Shown: positions 22,070 to 33,774, counted from the stretch's first letter. The stretch: DNA of 64,000 bases from Ophioderma brevispina (GCA_023653785.1 JAMKCH010001612.1:1-64000), one strand, 5' to 3'. Notes: generated by a model from the sequence alone, not told the origin. Numbers and translations: made by a program.

Positions 22070-24340
22070 CATGGCCGATTTTTCACCAAATATCGCACTG
22101 TATTTAGGCTTTGCATAAAATTTTTGGTTAAACATAATTTATACCCACGAAAAACAAAATCCGGGTCGCACATGGACCCCTCCACGTTACTTATACATTT
22201 TCCACCTTGCTAAAAAACCCCCTTTTTCTGGCCATATTATATTGTCAATTGGCAGTTTTTACTCTCCTTTATCATGCGAAAACTAACATCCACCGGAGTA
22301 TATATATAAGGTAGCGGTACAGTATCCCAAAGTGATGGATGGGGGGGAGGGGTGCAACCCCCCTTTCGGGAGAGAAGTATCAACATTCCTAGTACGATAC
22401 AGAATATCACAGGCACTTGATTTTGATACCAATGGATTTACTAATGTCCTCCGCTTCGCAAATGGTACCAACAGCCTAACCTTACGTCCAAATGGCATAA
22501 GTTTTCGTGTCGGCAACACTGTCAATTTCCAAAGACGCACACAGTGTAGGGGAAATAAATTTTTTCACCACAATTTAGAATCCGATTTTTCATACAGGTT
22601 TTTTCTGACTTGCCCAATGCCCGTGCTACTCCTACCTCGTTTTAATTCCATGAGCCCTGTGCAATTCACGTTCTCACGGGTCGTATTCTGTGGTCAAGTT
22701 GGTTGGCAGGGTTGTCCAGCTTGGGTTGGTAAGCTGAAAATCTCAAGTTTTTAGGTTTGGCATATAGCTTTTACCAAGTGCGCTCTAACCCAAGACAGAG
22801 CCGAGACGCCCGGGTACAGTCTACATTCTTCTGCTGGCCTCGCATCGCCTCCTACTTGGTGGAGGTATACGAGCGCTCTTTTTAAAAGAAACAACAGGAA
22901 GTTGTACCCGACATTGGGAGAGGTGTGACTTCTTCCGATATAGTCTTTAAACACTCATGAGCTATTGTCGGTGGGAGGGGTTTATGCTACCCAGATTTGT
23001 TTTTTTTTTTTTTTTTTTAGATGTTTTTCTCAACAACATCAATTCAAAGATTTTAGAACCGTTTTTTTTGGTACTTGCCTAACTTACTGATTGCGCTCTT
23101 TTTCATACAAATTTCTAAATTAGATACATTAGTTTAGTCCCTACCAACCTCTCCCGCACCAATGGCAGTGTGTTTTTTAAATAAAATTTCACAAACCCTC
23201 TGGCCAGAAAATATTTTTCCTTCTTATTCCATACAGAATTCATGAAATAAAATTATATACTCAGAAAAAAAAAATACTTAACCCTTTATGTGCTGAAAAG
23301 AATCAATTTCCTCCAGTGCACAACTGTACTCCTTTACTAATGTAGATAAACCTATGGCAAGCACTGCAATACCTACTGTCCCCCCGCCCCAAAGATCAAA
23401 ATAGCAACACCCTAGAGTAGATTTAAACATCAAAACGATTAAAAACAATGATTGCCCCTAGTTCCAGAGGATAACCTGAAAATGTTGCGGTAAAACACAC
23501 CAATTAATTTGAATTTGCCCAGGGTTCAGAGCCTGATCTGGTTCATATTTGAGAATTTTTATGTTCTCCGGGTACATTTCACTTTTCACCCCATCTCGGT
23601 AACCTCTCTGATTTCCTTTGATGATCACAATTATTTGAAATACCTTTCATCGACATCGACCACTTATATGACTGATCTCTTTAGATCCAGATGGCCTCCC
23701 AACGGTCCAATTGGCCCAACATTTGATTTGGTGACACCAAACTTCTTAAGAAGAGTACATGTCGCTAAAAATCAGGTCAGAATTGTTGCAAGGGGTGGCA
23801 TGGGAACCCATGAAACCTAGTCAAACCCAGTTCTTTCCACCGGGCTAGGACCCGGGGCACACCCACTTTGGGAGGTGACGCGTATGTACGGCTGTTACGA
23901 CCCTTCTTTCAGCATAGTGTCATCCATACCCCAGATTCATGATATTTTAAACTGTAATCCGAGACCACCATATATTTTTTAATTTTACTACTGTCACCCA
24001 AAACCCTTATTTTTTTTTGAAAAAATTGCCAAAATTCACCCCAAAGAGTTTTTTTTTTAATTTAGCAAATGCCACCTGAACCATCTGCTTTTTGCAAATT
24101 TGGCTGTCTCTCATCCAAAAACCCCATTGGTTGCATCGCTGAATGCACCTATGTTGGTAAGCGCCAGCTTGCACCCATATCCATTTCATATGTGATTACC
24201 CCTCGTGGGCTAGCACGCGTTATTTTTTTTAGCTTACCCACCGACCTCTATACAGGTCAATTGAGCATAACCACCCTCACGAAATAACCTCGTAGTCACG
24301 GCCAAACCGTTTCAGGGTCGATTGATGCCACATAATTATA
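22070..24340. other. No recognisable gene; low-complexity runs
   Basis: Contains a G-rich/C-rich short inverted segment at about 22336-22368, a poly(T) run at about 22999-23019 and short A runs. A 140-codon plus-strand open frame at 22332-22754 has no recognisable motif and atypical composition; I do not call it a gene. Confidence 0.45.
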
Positions 24341-24344
24341 TTAA

Positions 24345-24420
24345 TTGTAGTCAGGCCCGTAGCAATATGTATTCCATTAAGAGTGCAAATAGAAAGGTTG
24401 CTGGTTCGAGTCTCGTTAAA
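24345..24420 (+). pseudogene. tRNA-like sequence (probable SINE fragment)
   Basis: GGTTCGAGTCT at 24403-24413 matches the pol III B box with one change. A weak A-box-like segment lies about 50 bases upstream. The downstream TTTTTAGAGTAAGAG resembles the tail of the tRNA-like sequence at 12545. The acceptor stem does not form. Confidence 0.4.
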
Positions 24421-24589
24421 CCTTTCTGTGATTTAATCAGTGTTCAATATTTTTAGAGTAAGAGAAGTAGAATCACTATAAATTCGGCGTAACAAAACAC
24501 GTCAGTATATGTGGTATACTGGCTTAATATACTAAATTGCCGCATAGTAATAATATTCCATCACATATATGTTGTCAATTTTTATTACA

Positions 24590-25165
24590 ATTACCCTGTT
24601 TTTTACACAACACGGGAAAATTTATTAACATTACGCGCACTTTTACTCGCAAAGATTGGTGTTTATGTTATTTTCGTGTAATTGATAACCGATGCGTAAT
24701 GTAATAAATTATCCCGTGTAATGTAATAAAACTGATAATGTAATCAAAATTGCCGCGTAATGTAATAATATTGTTTACATTGCGCTCACTTGTGTGACGC
24801 TAATATAAGGGTTTTAGTATTTTCGTGTAATGTTATAATCGACGCTGTAAGTAATAATTCTGCCGTGTAATGTTATAAAACAGTTAATGTAATAAAATTA
24901 TCACATTATGCGGCAATTTTATTACACTACGCGGCAATTTTTATTACAACCATACCTGTTTTATTAGCCAATCGTGCAAATGTATTACATTACCTCGTCA
25001 CTTTGTTACAGTCCGCGTCCCTTTTGTTACGCGAATATTTGTGTTTATGTTATTTTCGTGTAATGTAATAATCGACGCGTAATGAATGATTCTGCCGTGT
25101 AATGTCATAAAACGGTATGGAATAAAATGCCCAAACTGTAATTCTATTTATTATTTACGCGCATT
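24590..25165. repeat. Long ACGCGT/TAATGTAATAAAA array with both orientations
   Basis: Largest array of the family. Plus-orientation units (TGTAATGTAATAA, GACGCGTAATG) alternate with reverse-complement units (TTATTACATTACGCGG-type) at about 24590-24650, 24895-25040 and 25140-25165. A higher-order repeat, GTTTATGTTATTTTCGTGTAATG, begins at 24660 and recurs near 25050. The array therefore has hairpin-forming potential. Confidence 0.88.
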
Positions 25166-25184
25166 TTACCGAAATTAAAAGAGA

Positions 25185-25700
25185 CCCCTACTGGATTCAC
25201 ACCACTAAAAGCTGCTCCCATTCGTTCCTGTACAACATGGGCGAGATGAAAACGTCCATTTTCTCCTCAATGGAACAACTCAGACTTAATTTAACATTCT
25301 GCTTGAGATCATATATCTCCTACCATCAATCATGAAATTAGGGTAGTTATCCCCAAATTTTTCGAACGACTGGACTGCCAAGACTAGCAGGCACCGTGGA
25401 ATCCTGGAGGTCTTAGCACTTTTTCAGTCAGTTGTTCCCTGAAAGAAACCGTTACATTGGTTTGTCGGATCAATCACATATCAATGACAACCTGTTTTTG
25501 ATATTCCTACAGATTTTATACTTATATGGATGCAACCATGAAATTTGCACCCAGATCTCGCCATTCTCTCAGTTTTAGGTTATACTTAGGCGAGAATCAC
25601 CAAAAAAAAAACTCACTTGTCCAGTGGGGGCTGGACGTACCGGTTTTCTCCCGTTATTTACTGGTGGGAATCCTATAGAGATCTCCTATTGTCATATTAA
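25185..25700. repeat. Direct duplication, unit A
   Basis: Begins ACTGGATTCACACCACTAAA and runs through GGGTAGTTATCCCC, CAGTCAGTTGTTCCCTG and GATATTCCTACAGATTTTAT to GTCATATTAAAT. It aligns throughout with 26505-27025 (offset about 1.32 kb), with scattered indels. No coding sequence recognised. Confidence 0.88.
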
Positions 25701-25934
25701 ATGCATGTTCTTGTCTACTTGAAACACTCCTCACATGTTGTGATCATTCATGATAATAATGTCTTTTTTTTAATACGAGAAGCAACAAAATAGTAATGTC
25801 CTAAAATATCCATAATCTGCAATCACTGAGATTTCTAGATAGCGCTCACCAAAAAAAAACATTTGTTTTCCATTGCTTCAAATATATTCAGAAATAAATA
25901 CCTTACTCTTTGCTCCGTCGAGCACCTAGCCTGT

Positions 25935-26012
25935 GAGAAGGGAAAGGAGGGTGCTTACGGGGAGAGGGGTTTTACTCGGGGAGGGAGTTACTCGGGGGGG
26001 GGCTGCTTGTAA
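25935..26012 (+). repeat. G-run cluster with quadruplex potential
   Basis: At least four runs of three or more G within about 70 bp, including two TTACTCGGGG-type units and a terminal run of about ten G. The C-rich counterpart CCCCCCGCCCC lies at 26345-26372. Such tracts are compatible with G-quadruplex or i-motif formation; this is a prediction from sequence pattern. Confidence 0.6.
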
Positions 26013-26504
26013 TCATGTCACACCCACGTCCTATTATATAGCTACAAACACTTTAATTTAACTTGTATCAAAATACATTCACTTTCTGGATAAAAAAGGC
26101 TGCCATCATTGGTAAAACCCGTCATGTACAACACAAAATTTTGTCATGGCTTACCTTTTATCCATTTTATTGTGGCATTTAATCGGCTAAAACATTGCGC
26201 AAGCCATACTGCTGAATTTTTCACCTTAGACTCGGAATTTTACATTCGCTTTAAGCAAACAGAGCCACAGCCTATAGGTGTTTTTTACAGCTCCATTTCA
26301 CACTTACCTTATCTTGCCTCTCGAGTAGTTCTCCTCCGCGCTTACCCCCCGCCCCCCCCGCCCCCCCCGCTCTTCATAGACAACACTAGGCCGGGGGGAC
26401 TGCTTTAGTAATCACCAATGTTGGTGGGGAAAAAACAGTTGACAAGATCAAATTGACTTACCGAGTTCAGTGGAGGTCACGAACTATTTTCGCTGTCTGC
26501 TATA

Positions 26505-27025
26505 CACAGCTCGCATAGGTTTCACACCACTAAATGCTGCTCCCATTCGTTCCTGGTACAAAATGGGCGAGAGAAAAACGTCGTTTTCTCTCCTCAATGT
26601 AACATCTCAGACCTTACAGCTAACGTCTGCTTGAAATTCATCATATCTCCTAACCCAATCAATCATGAATTAGGGTAGTTATCCCCAAAATTTTCGCGCT
26701 GGATGCCAAGACTAGCTGCAAAAACCGTGGATATTGGAGGTCACAGCACTTTTTCAGTCAGGTGTTCCCTGTAAGAATACGGTTAAAATTGGTTTGTCGG
26801 ATCAAAATAACCTATCAATGACAACCTTTTTTTTGATATTCCTACAGATTTTATACTTGATATGATTTAGCAACCATGATTGCAACCCAGATCTCGCCAT
26901 TCTCTCAGTTTTAAGGTATACTTAGGCGGGGTCACAAAAAAAAAACACCTCATTGACAAGTGGGGACTGGACTTACCGGTTTCTCACGTTATTTATGGTG
27001 TGAATCCCTATTGTCGAAAATTAAA
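26505..27025. repeat. Direct duplication, unit B
   Basis: Second copy of the 25185-25700 unit, with the same order of landmarks. The intervening 25700-26505 contains the G-rich and C-rich tracts and is not part of the recognisable repeat. Confidence 0.88.
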
Positions 27026-27029
27026 TAAG

Positions 27030-27815
27030 GTCCTCGATTCAGGGTGGAAAATTAAAGTAGTCTGCTTGCAGGACCTTTGCACATTGTTTTTTAAGACTCG
27101 GAATAGCCGACTTGTTGCCAGATCGGAATAGCAAACCCAGTGGCGTTCAACCATAACTTGAAAGTGGGTGTGGGGGCCAGAAAAAAGGTGCCGAGGCATT
27201 TTTCTGAGGGGACTGAAATGGGTCCTTCTCCATAGACACTGTACAAACGGTAAGTTCAATTGGGGGGAGGGGGGGCTCAGCTTCTGAGCTGAGGGCTCGC
27301 GCCCCCTGGTTTTTTCCCTATTTAAATTTTCGCCACTTCCCACCTGCCTCCCCCCACCCCCACCGGTTGGTCACAGCTAGCCCTACCATAATACCAGGGG
27401 GTTACATGGGCGACATGCCATCACCCACTATTGCGACCAAGGAAAAACGCTGGACAGTTAATATTTTATAAAATAGGTTAAGGACATCGTGCGATATGTT
27501 TCAGAAACCTTAGCTAGAGCCAGGCAAAGATGGGGAAAAGAAATTAGCCATTTTAAGCCATACGATTGTGGGTAGTTATGTGTTACCCGTTGTCCCTTTT
27601 CATCCCCAAATCCCAGGGGATGGGCCGTGGGGGCCCCCAGACACAGCCATCCTTAGTTAACATTCTAAAAATTACAAAGGTTGATTTAAGGTTGATAAGG
27701 AGGAAGGCACCTAACGGACTCAGGGCCGGTGATTCCTTAGTAAACCAGAAATGGACCTAAGTTACACAGCGGCCGAAGACACCACCAAATTACGGTCAAG
27801 AATAAATTCGAATCA
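27030..27815. other. No recognisable gene
   Basis: Contains G/C-rich runs around 27260-27310 and 27345-27362. Open frames here are short and unrecognisable. Confidence 0.45.
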
Positions 27816-27817
27816 AT

Positions 27818-27926
27818 ACTGACGGACAGACACAAGGACGAACCGACGGACGCATACACATGCGAGCGCAAGACCGACGGACACAGACGCACACACACCA
27901 CCCACACACACACACACATCCATCCA
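27818..27926. repeat. GACGGACA / CA microsatellite
   Basis: Imperfect GACGGAC(A) units from about 27820 to 27890 grade into ACACAC repeats ending near 27926. Confidence 0.9.
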
Positions 27927-27999
27927 GCACAAAGTTGCAAACGTCGTCAGGAATCACTAGACCCTGCTAAGTCAACCATTCATACAAAATGCCAGGTTT

Positions 28000-28190
28000 A
28001 TTACTAACGCGTTAATTTTTTCTTACATTACGCGTCATTTTTTTTTTATTACATTACACGAAATTTTTATTACATTACGCGTGCCAATTTTTTTATTACA
28101 TGACGCGTCAATTTTATTACATTACGCGTTTTTTACCTACACGTCAAATGTATTACATGACCGTCTCATTAATGACATAACACGGTGTAA
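28000..28190. repeat. ACGCGT/TAATGTAATAAAA minisatellite, inverted
   Basis: Reverse-complement members of the minisatellite at 16645, 21310 and 24590: repeated TTTTATTACATTACGCGTC with length variants, about eight units. Confidence 0.9.
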
Positions 28191-28194
28191 CACG

Positions 28195-29150
28195 GACCAA
28201 GTCGTATAGTGCAACATATCTCTGTGAGTGTGGCAAATCTGAATAAAACCTGTGAATTTTGGTACCAGACTTTAATGCATTGATAATTAAAAAACAAATG
28301 ACGGAAGCACTTGACCCACCCCCAGCTTGGAGTTCAACAGGTGACACAGGGTAAAAAATTTTAATGTTTCCGATTGTGTTAAAAGCTCAACCAATGATGT
28401 TTGTTCTGGTACAAGGTTCCAAAAAGGTATAGTTTATACCACTTATGCTGTAGTTTTTGGAATTATGGGGTAAAACGGTCAAAATGGTAAAAAAAAATCG
28501 ATTTTGTTGTACGGGGTCAAAAAATGAAAAGTTTGCTCCAGTGTTTGGTAAAACATGGGTTCACGTTTTGCTTCAGCTATGAATGAAATATAGGAGAGTT
28601 TTGAGACTATCTGACATGTTTTGGTCTACAACCAAAATGGCCAATAAGTCAAAAGCTATTGGCAGGTATTGGATTTTTATTGACCTGTGAGCCGTTTTTG
28701 TTTGATAACTTGAAAACTAAGGCAATAACAGATAAGGCAAACTATTCCGTATTCAATCCCTTAAGCTAGGGAAACAATTTGCAACACATATTACCCGAGT
28801 CACAGCAACTTTTACACCCCAAAATTAACGTTTTTATTATTTTTCAGTTTTTACCTAACCAATACCCCATAACTCCTCCGAAACTATAAGCGATAGATAG
28901 GTAAACTATACCTTTTTTGGAATCCTTGTAATAAACTAGACAACATCATGGGTGGTACTTTGTCAAACACAAATCGGAACATTTTAAATTTTGACCCCCG
29001 TATCCTTGAAACCCAAGCCGGGGTCCATTTAAGGGGGGTTGGCAAGTGCTTCATCAATTTTTTTTATTATCAAGCCTAAAGTACTACTTGTGTGCAAAAT
29101 TCACAATTTTTAATCCGGAAGCGAACACCTCTTTCACTATAGTCCCCCCT
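28195..29150. mobile_element. Foldback element with ~400 bp inverted arms
   Basis: The left arm (about 28200-28620) is the diverged reverse complement of the right arm (about 28760-29150). Matching landmarks, left versus right read in reverse complement, are GGAAGCACTTG / TGAAGCACTTG, AAAAAGGTATAGTTTA in both, GGAATTATGGGGTA / GGAGTTATGGGGTA, and TGTGAATTTTG in both. No transposase is encoded. Such structures are typical of non-autonomous DNA transposons of the foldback/MITE type. Its left edge abuts the inverted minisatellite. Confidence 0.8.
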
Positions 29151-29159
29151 GCTAGACAG

Positions 29160-30795
29160 AAAGCTTACTCGCTCTTTAAGTCGGAAAACTTCCCTTTGTC
29201 GTATTAAAAATCGTACACAATGGGATTCTTCGCGTTGTATCACACAGTTACCTTGAAACCTCCAAACAATGTGGCAACTGTTGGTTATGGTTTTTTGCGT
29301 TTAGTGGAGCGGTTTGGACTGCAAAATTGGCGACAAAACCCCTCACCCCCTCGGTAAACAAAACGCAACCACTTGTATTTCGCAAGTAATCCTAAATAAT
29401 TTTTAAAAATGATGTTTGTGGTCAAAACTTTTGGTGGCAGGGGTGTTATTTTGGGTCAGAACTTCTCACGTTTTTGAGCTCAAAAATTTAAGAATCTCAA
29501 GATTTATTAATTTCTTAGCAAAACAATTAATCATCATTCAATCCTACATCTCTGACATTTATATATAATGTCTGTTTTATCAATATACAAGGGTCGCGAA
29601 TTTTAGTTAGCCCCAAAATCACCTTTTCGTAAAAAAGCATCCTTTTTATCCCATGTCAGCAGAAACGAGAATTACCTGAACCCTTTATGCCATGTATAAA
29701 ACCTATAATCATAGCAAAAAAGGTATACCATAAAAATAAGGATTTTTTATGTATATTTTTACCTTACATTAAAAAATATAAACAAATAATCAATCTACCG
29801 CTTAACTTGCATCCCAATTTCATTTTTTCGCGGCATAATAATCCCTGCCACCAAATATTTTCACAACCACAAAAAACCTCATTTCTTAAATCTAATCTAT
29901 TTCATCCTTCAAATAAGGTGTTTTGTTTTGTGTACGGTGGAGGTGGCACTCGAAAACTAAGAGGACCTTTTCAAGGCTTCGGCGCTCCGCTAGTTTTCGG
30001 GCGTTCTAATCTCAGCCTTTTGTACGTGTTTTAACAGGGCGAGGTTGTTAAATGAAAGAGTAAGACCTTTCAAAAAAAAAGCTTTTTCAAAATCTTTCTC
30101 AAAACTACCGAACTTCTTGGCCAAGACTGAATCGAACCAACTGAGCCAAACTGTACTTGTTTTTACAACCTCATACCAACTTCTTATCTTTAGTTGAGGT
30201 CCAATCAGTTTAGTCCTCCTGAATTCCCATCATCACTATTCCCCATAATTTCTGAACCTTATGCCGTCATGAGTATTTAATTTATTACTTAATAAATTAT
30301 TAAATTAGTATTCTTAAATTATAATCATATCAATTCCAATAAAGCAGAACTCAATTTGTCGCCATCGTAACCTTACAATCAGCAAAGCCACTTTTTCTGA
30401 CTCCAGGTTAAAACCTGAGCCAACAATATTAACAACTGAATTTTTATTGTTTAATAATCACCTAGAATAAACACCTATCCTTATACTAACAGGGCATTCG
30501 CGCTTTGTATTTTAATTAAGAGGTACTAAATTTTAAGTCTGAAAATTCACGCACATTGACCAAATTTCAATTCATTTTATTTATACAGATAATTTAAAGG
30601 ATAAAACCAAAAAGTCACATATAATAGTACCTTACTTCTATTGCAGTCCCTACAAACATAAATCAATTGGATTTGCAACATATGAAATATAAATATGACA
30701 ATTATATAAATTAATGAAAGTGAAGAAAAATATACCCCATGCCCAACCCTACTGACATCAGCCAAAAATGAAACTAACCAAGCAAAACAAAATTG
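29160..30795. other. No recognisable gene
   Basis: AT-rich. A short inverted repeat CGAAAACTAA / CTAGTTTTCG frames 29951-30001, with a GGCTTCGGCGCTCC centre. The 115-codon open frame at 29687-30034 is Lys/Asn/Phe-rich and has no family signature. Confidence 0.45.
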
Positions 30796-30804
30796 TTTTT
30801 TTTC

Positions 30805-31025
30805 TAAATAGATAGTTTCTGAGTAGACACTAATGTTCTGAATAGAAAGAAAGTTTCTGATAAAAAAATATTTGAATAGAAAAAGTTTCTGAATAGAAGA
30901 CAGTTCTGAATAGAAGCAAGCGTTTCTGACTAAAAGATAGTTTTCTGAATAGAAGAAAAGTTTCTGAATATGTAAAGATAGTTCTGAATAGAAAGCAAGT
31001 TTCTGAACAGAGAATACATTTCTTA
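30805..31025. repeat. Minisatellite, ~18-20 bp unit GTTTCTGAATAGAAGAAA
   Basis: About ten imperfect units of TTCTGAATAGAA with variable A/G-rich spacers. A 166-codon minus-strand open frame spanning 30577-31077 is largely a translation of this array and is not called as a gene. Confidence 0.9.
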
Positions 31026-31034
31026 TTATCCTAC

Positions 31035-31770
31035 AATTATCTACACCAAAACAGCTTTTGGTTAATGTTCTATCCAATGCTCATACGACTTATGTGCTTA
31101 TCCACGTGGATTTCTAGTCCTTACAAGAATTCTCTGGTAACTAACGATTTTTCAGATACACAAATTAAGGTATTAAATGTTTTTGGATCGTCCCCTTCAA
31201 ACTGACGAATCTCACGTTTGTGTCCGAGAGTTCTGTAATCTGAAATGGCTGTCTGTCTGACCCAGAGTTTCTGCAGATTGAAAATTATAATTAAGAAAAT
31301 GGGAGGGCCTAGATGCCATGATCTAGCAGAATCGATGACGAAGCGAAACTCAATTCAAGCCACGCGAGGATGCAGTAAATATACATCCCTAAGAAGTAAA
31401 TTTGGTTACTATTGGAGCATTTTAATTCAAAGAAAAATACCCTGTTATTTATTATGCCCATACTCGTAGTGGTTAGCACTTTCTGACTTTATTTACCAAT
31501 TTGATGCACTACCCTCCTATAGTATAACGGTCTCTGGTCGCGACCCCTACTCTACTATCCTTAAAGCAACTTCATATGCGAATGGTAGCCCAGTACTTTA
31601 CGTCATCAACTTCGTTTTGTCGAGTTTGCTGTTCAGAAACAAGCATGATATTCTCTCTAAAACATTAGATATGACCCCTTCCACACCTTATCTACAAAGG
31701 TTTCTTGGAAACCGAACGGTGGCCCACATTTTCTTGCGGACTCTACGGGTTCTCTCGCCATAAGTTCGGT
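31035..31770. other. No recognisable gene
   Basis: AT-rich flank of the GC-richer composite element that starts at about 31775. No structure is evident, and I could not identify a terminal sequence or target-site duplication for that element here. Confidence 0.45.
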
Positions 31771-31774
31771 GATT

Positions 31775-32060
31775 TTCCGCTGTGGCCCAGCCTAGGTGAC
31801 TTTTTCCACTGAAAGATCACTAAAAAGATCTAGGCGATTGTCGCTGACCAGGAAGCGGTCCGCGCTTGACTTAGTTCATTTTTGAAAATCTACCTGCCGT
31901 GGCCCGCTAGGTGACCTTTTCACTGCCGTGGCCGCTAGGTGACTTTTCACTGCCCGTGGCCCGGAAGCGGTACCCGCTCAGGACTTTAGTTCATTTTTGA
32001 AAAGTCTAACCTGCCCGTGGCCCGGCTAGGTGACTTTTCACTGCCGTGGTCCGCCGGCTT
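31775..32060. repeat. Left outer tandem array
   Basis: Units contain GTGGCCCGCTAGGTGACTTT and GAAGCGGTCCGC..GACTTTAGTTCATTTTTGAAAA. About four partial units with indels. Inverted counterpart of 38205-39130. Confidence 0.85.
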
Positions 32061-32730
32061 AAGGTTGGATCGTGCCGGTTTCGCCACCACGTCTGTCGCC
32101 CGGGAATCACACGGAGCTTACTAAAAAACATGTTGGCCACCTTCCTGTTTCCGTGCAACCAACTTAAAATAGGGTTTGAAGGGAAAAAAATCATGTATGA
32201 AAGAGGGTCCGGCCTTGCCTGGTTTCTGATCGCAGACCCACACTGGTCGGATGTGATTCAGGTGTGACGTGGTAGAAATGAAGTGCCCATTGGGGAGCAC
32301 CCAACTGTCGGGGACCAGAACGGATACTATAGGGGAGTATACCGTGTACGGGCCCGGGTCGTGGTTTTGGTCTGAACGGCTAGGTGTTTTGGCGCCAACC
32401 ATTTTTTCTAGCCGGCAAAGGGGCGTTTTTTCCCACTCAGTAGTGGGATTTTTAACCGGGAGGCGCTCGTGCCGCTGTGAGAGGCTAATGGGACGGGTCC
32501 GTATCGAAATTGGAGTTTTTGATCTAGGGACGCTGTCGGTAGGGTTAGCATTGAGTGTGTACAAAAATGTAGCATGCGACAGAGGCCCATAAAAGCCGGC
32601 CGCTGCAGACACGGCTGGCGTGTTTCGGGACCAGAACATACTTCTAATGTCGAGCGAACTGTCAGGTGTGGATTTGTAAAACATGTGGTGAACGGGGGGT
32701 CGGGCGATGGAGGGGCGGGGAGGACCATGT
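32061..32730 (-). other. GC-rich spacer with 205-codon minus-strand open frame
   Basis: The longest open frame of the window runs on the minus strand at 32121-32738 (205 codons). Its product is Pro/Ser/Arg-rich with no domain, signal peptide or repeat that I recognise, and overlapping frames on the plus strand are also open over about 100 codons, as happens in GC-rich DNA. It may be a second element-encoded protein or chance. There is no promoter or poly(A) signal that supports it. Confidence 0.2.
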
Positions 32731-33350
32731 ACACGCATGTAGCCGCGAGTTTCCCCGCTGGCTTGGAAGCCTCCGCTCTGGACTTTTCAGTTTTTTTTTT
32801 TTCATCCTTAACCCGCACTGGACTTAGTTATTTTTTTTCAACCATTTTTTTTTTTTTTTTTTTTTTGTTTTTGTCTTTTTAACTATGGCTGGTTGGATCT
32901 AGGGCAATTTCCCGCTCCAATACCGAGGTCAGTGGTCCGCTCCTGGACTAGTTCTATTTTTTTTTTCAAAAGTCCGGAGCGGACCCAGTTTACAACGCAT
33001 GTAGCCGCAATTTCCGGCTAAAGATCAACGAAGCCGACCGCTCTGGGACTTAAGTGTTTTTTTTTTCAACCCTTAACTATGGCTGTTCGTATCTAGGGCA
33101 AATTTCCCGTTAAATACCAAGGCAGTGGACCGCTCTCGGATACTTAGTTATTTTTCAAAAGGCCGGAGCGGACCAGTTCTACATACACGCATGTATCCGC
33201 GATTTCCGGCTAAAGATCAAGGAAGCCGAACCGCTTCTGGACTTAGTTTTTTTTTTCACCCTTACTATGGCTGTTGGAATCTAGGGCCACGTTTTCCCGC
33301 TAAAGACCGAGGGAGTGGTCCGCGCTCTGGAACTTAGTCAGTTTTTTTTC
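32731..33350. repeat. Left inner tandem array, ~200-260 bp units
   Basis: Three units start with ACGCATGTAGCCGCGAGTTT-like words at about 32732, 32994 and 33189. Each continues through CCGACCGCTCTGGACTTAG, a T-run, AACTATGGCTG and a CTAGGGC segment. The GGACTTAG part is shared with the outer array. Confidence 0.85.
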
Positions 33351-33429
33351 AAAATGGATCTTATCAATAGTTCGAGAGGACCTTTTAGCCATTTTGCAAA
33401 TCTAGATATATTAGTCAAATCTAAAAATT

Positions 33430-33700
33430 GGATTTTGGTGAAAGGCCGGCCCCGTCTGAATTTTACTGAAAGGCAGGCCCGCCTCTGTAATTTTCACCGC
33501 CAGTAGTCACTTTGGGAGAAATTTTGGTGTGAAAAGCGATGCGTTTCCAGTCACTTAATGTTAACTGAAAGGCCGGCCGCATCTAGAATTTCCACACCGC
33601 AAGAGTAGTCACTTTTGGGAGAAATTTTGGTTGGGGAAAAGACCCGTTTTCCAGTCAACTTTGGGAGAAATTTTGAACGGTGAAAGAACCGTTTCCATCA
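33430..33700. repeat. Tandem repeat with GTCACTTTGGGAGAAATTTT
   Basis: Two to three units of about 110 bp combine GAAAGGCCGGCC, ACCGC..AGTAGTCAC, TTTGGGAGAAATTTTGG and a CGTTTCCAGTCA segment. Confidence 0.85.
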
Positions 33701-33774
33701 GGTGGACCGGTACTCCGGTACTTTGGATTCCAAGGTATTAGATATAAAAATGCAATCGGTTTTCATGGGTAAGT

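Noticed and set aside
22332..22754. 140-codon plus-strand open frame
   Set aside because: No motif, begins in a G-rich low-complexity segment, no upstream promoter or downstream exon recognised.
30577..31077. 166-codon minus-strand open frame as a gene
   Set aside because: Most of it translates the TTCTGAATAGAA minisatellite.
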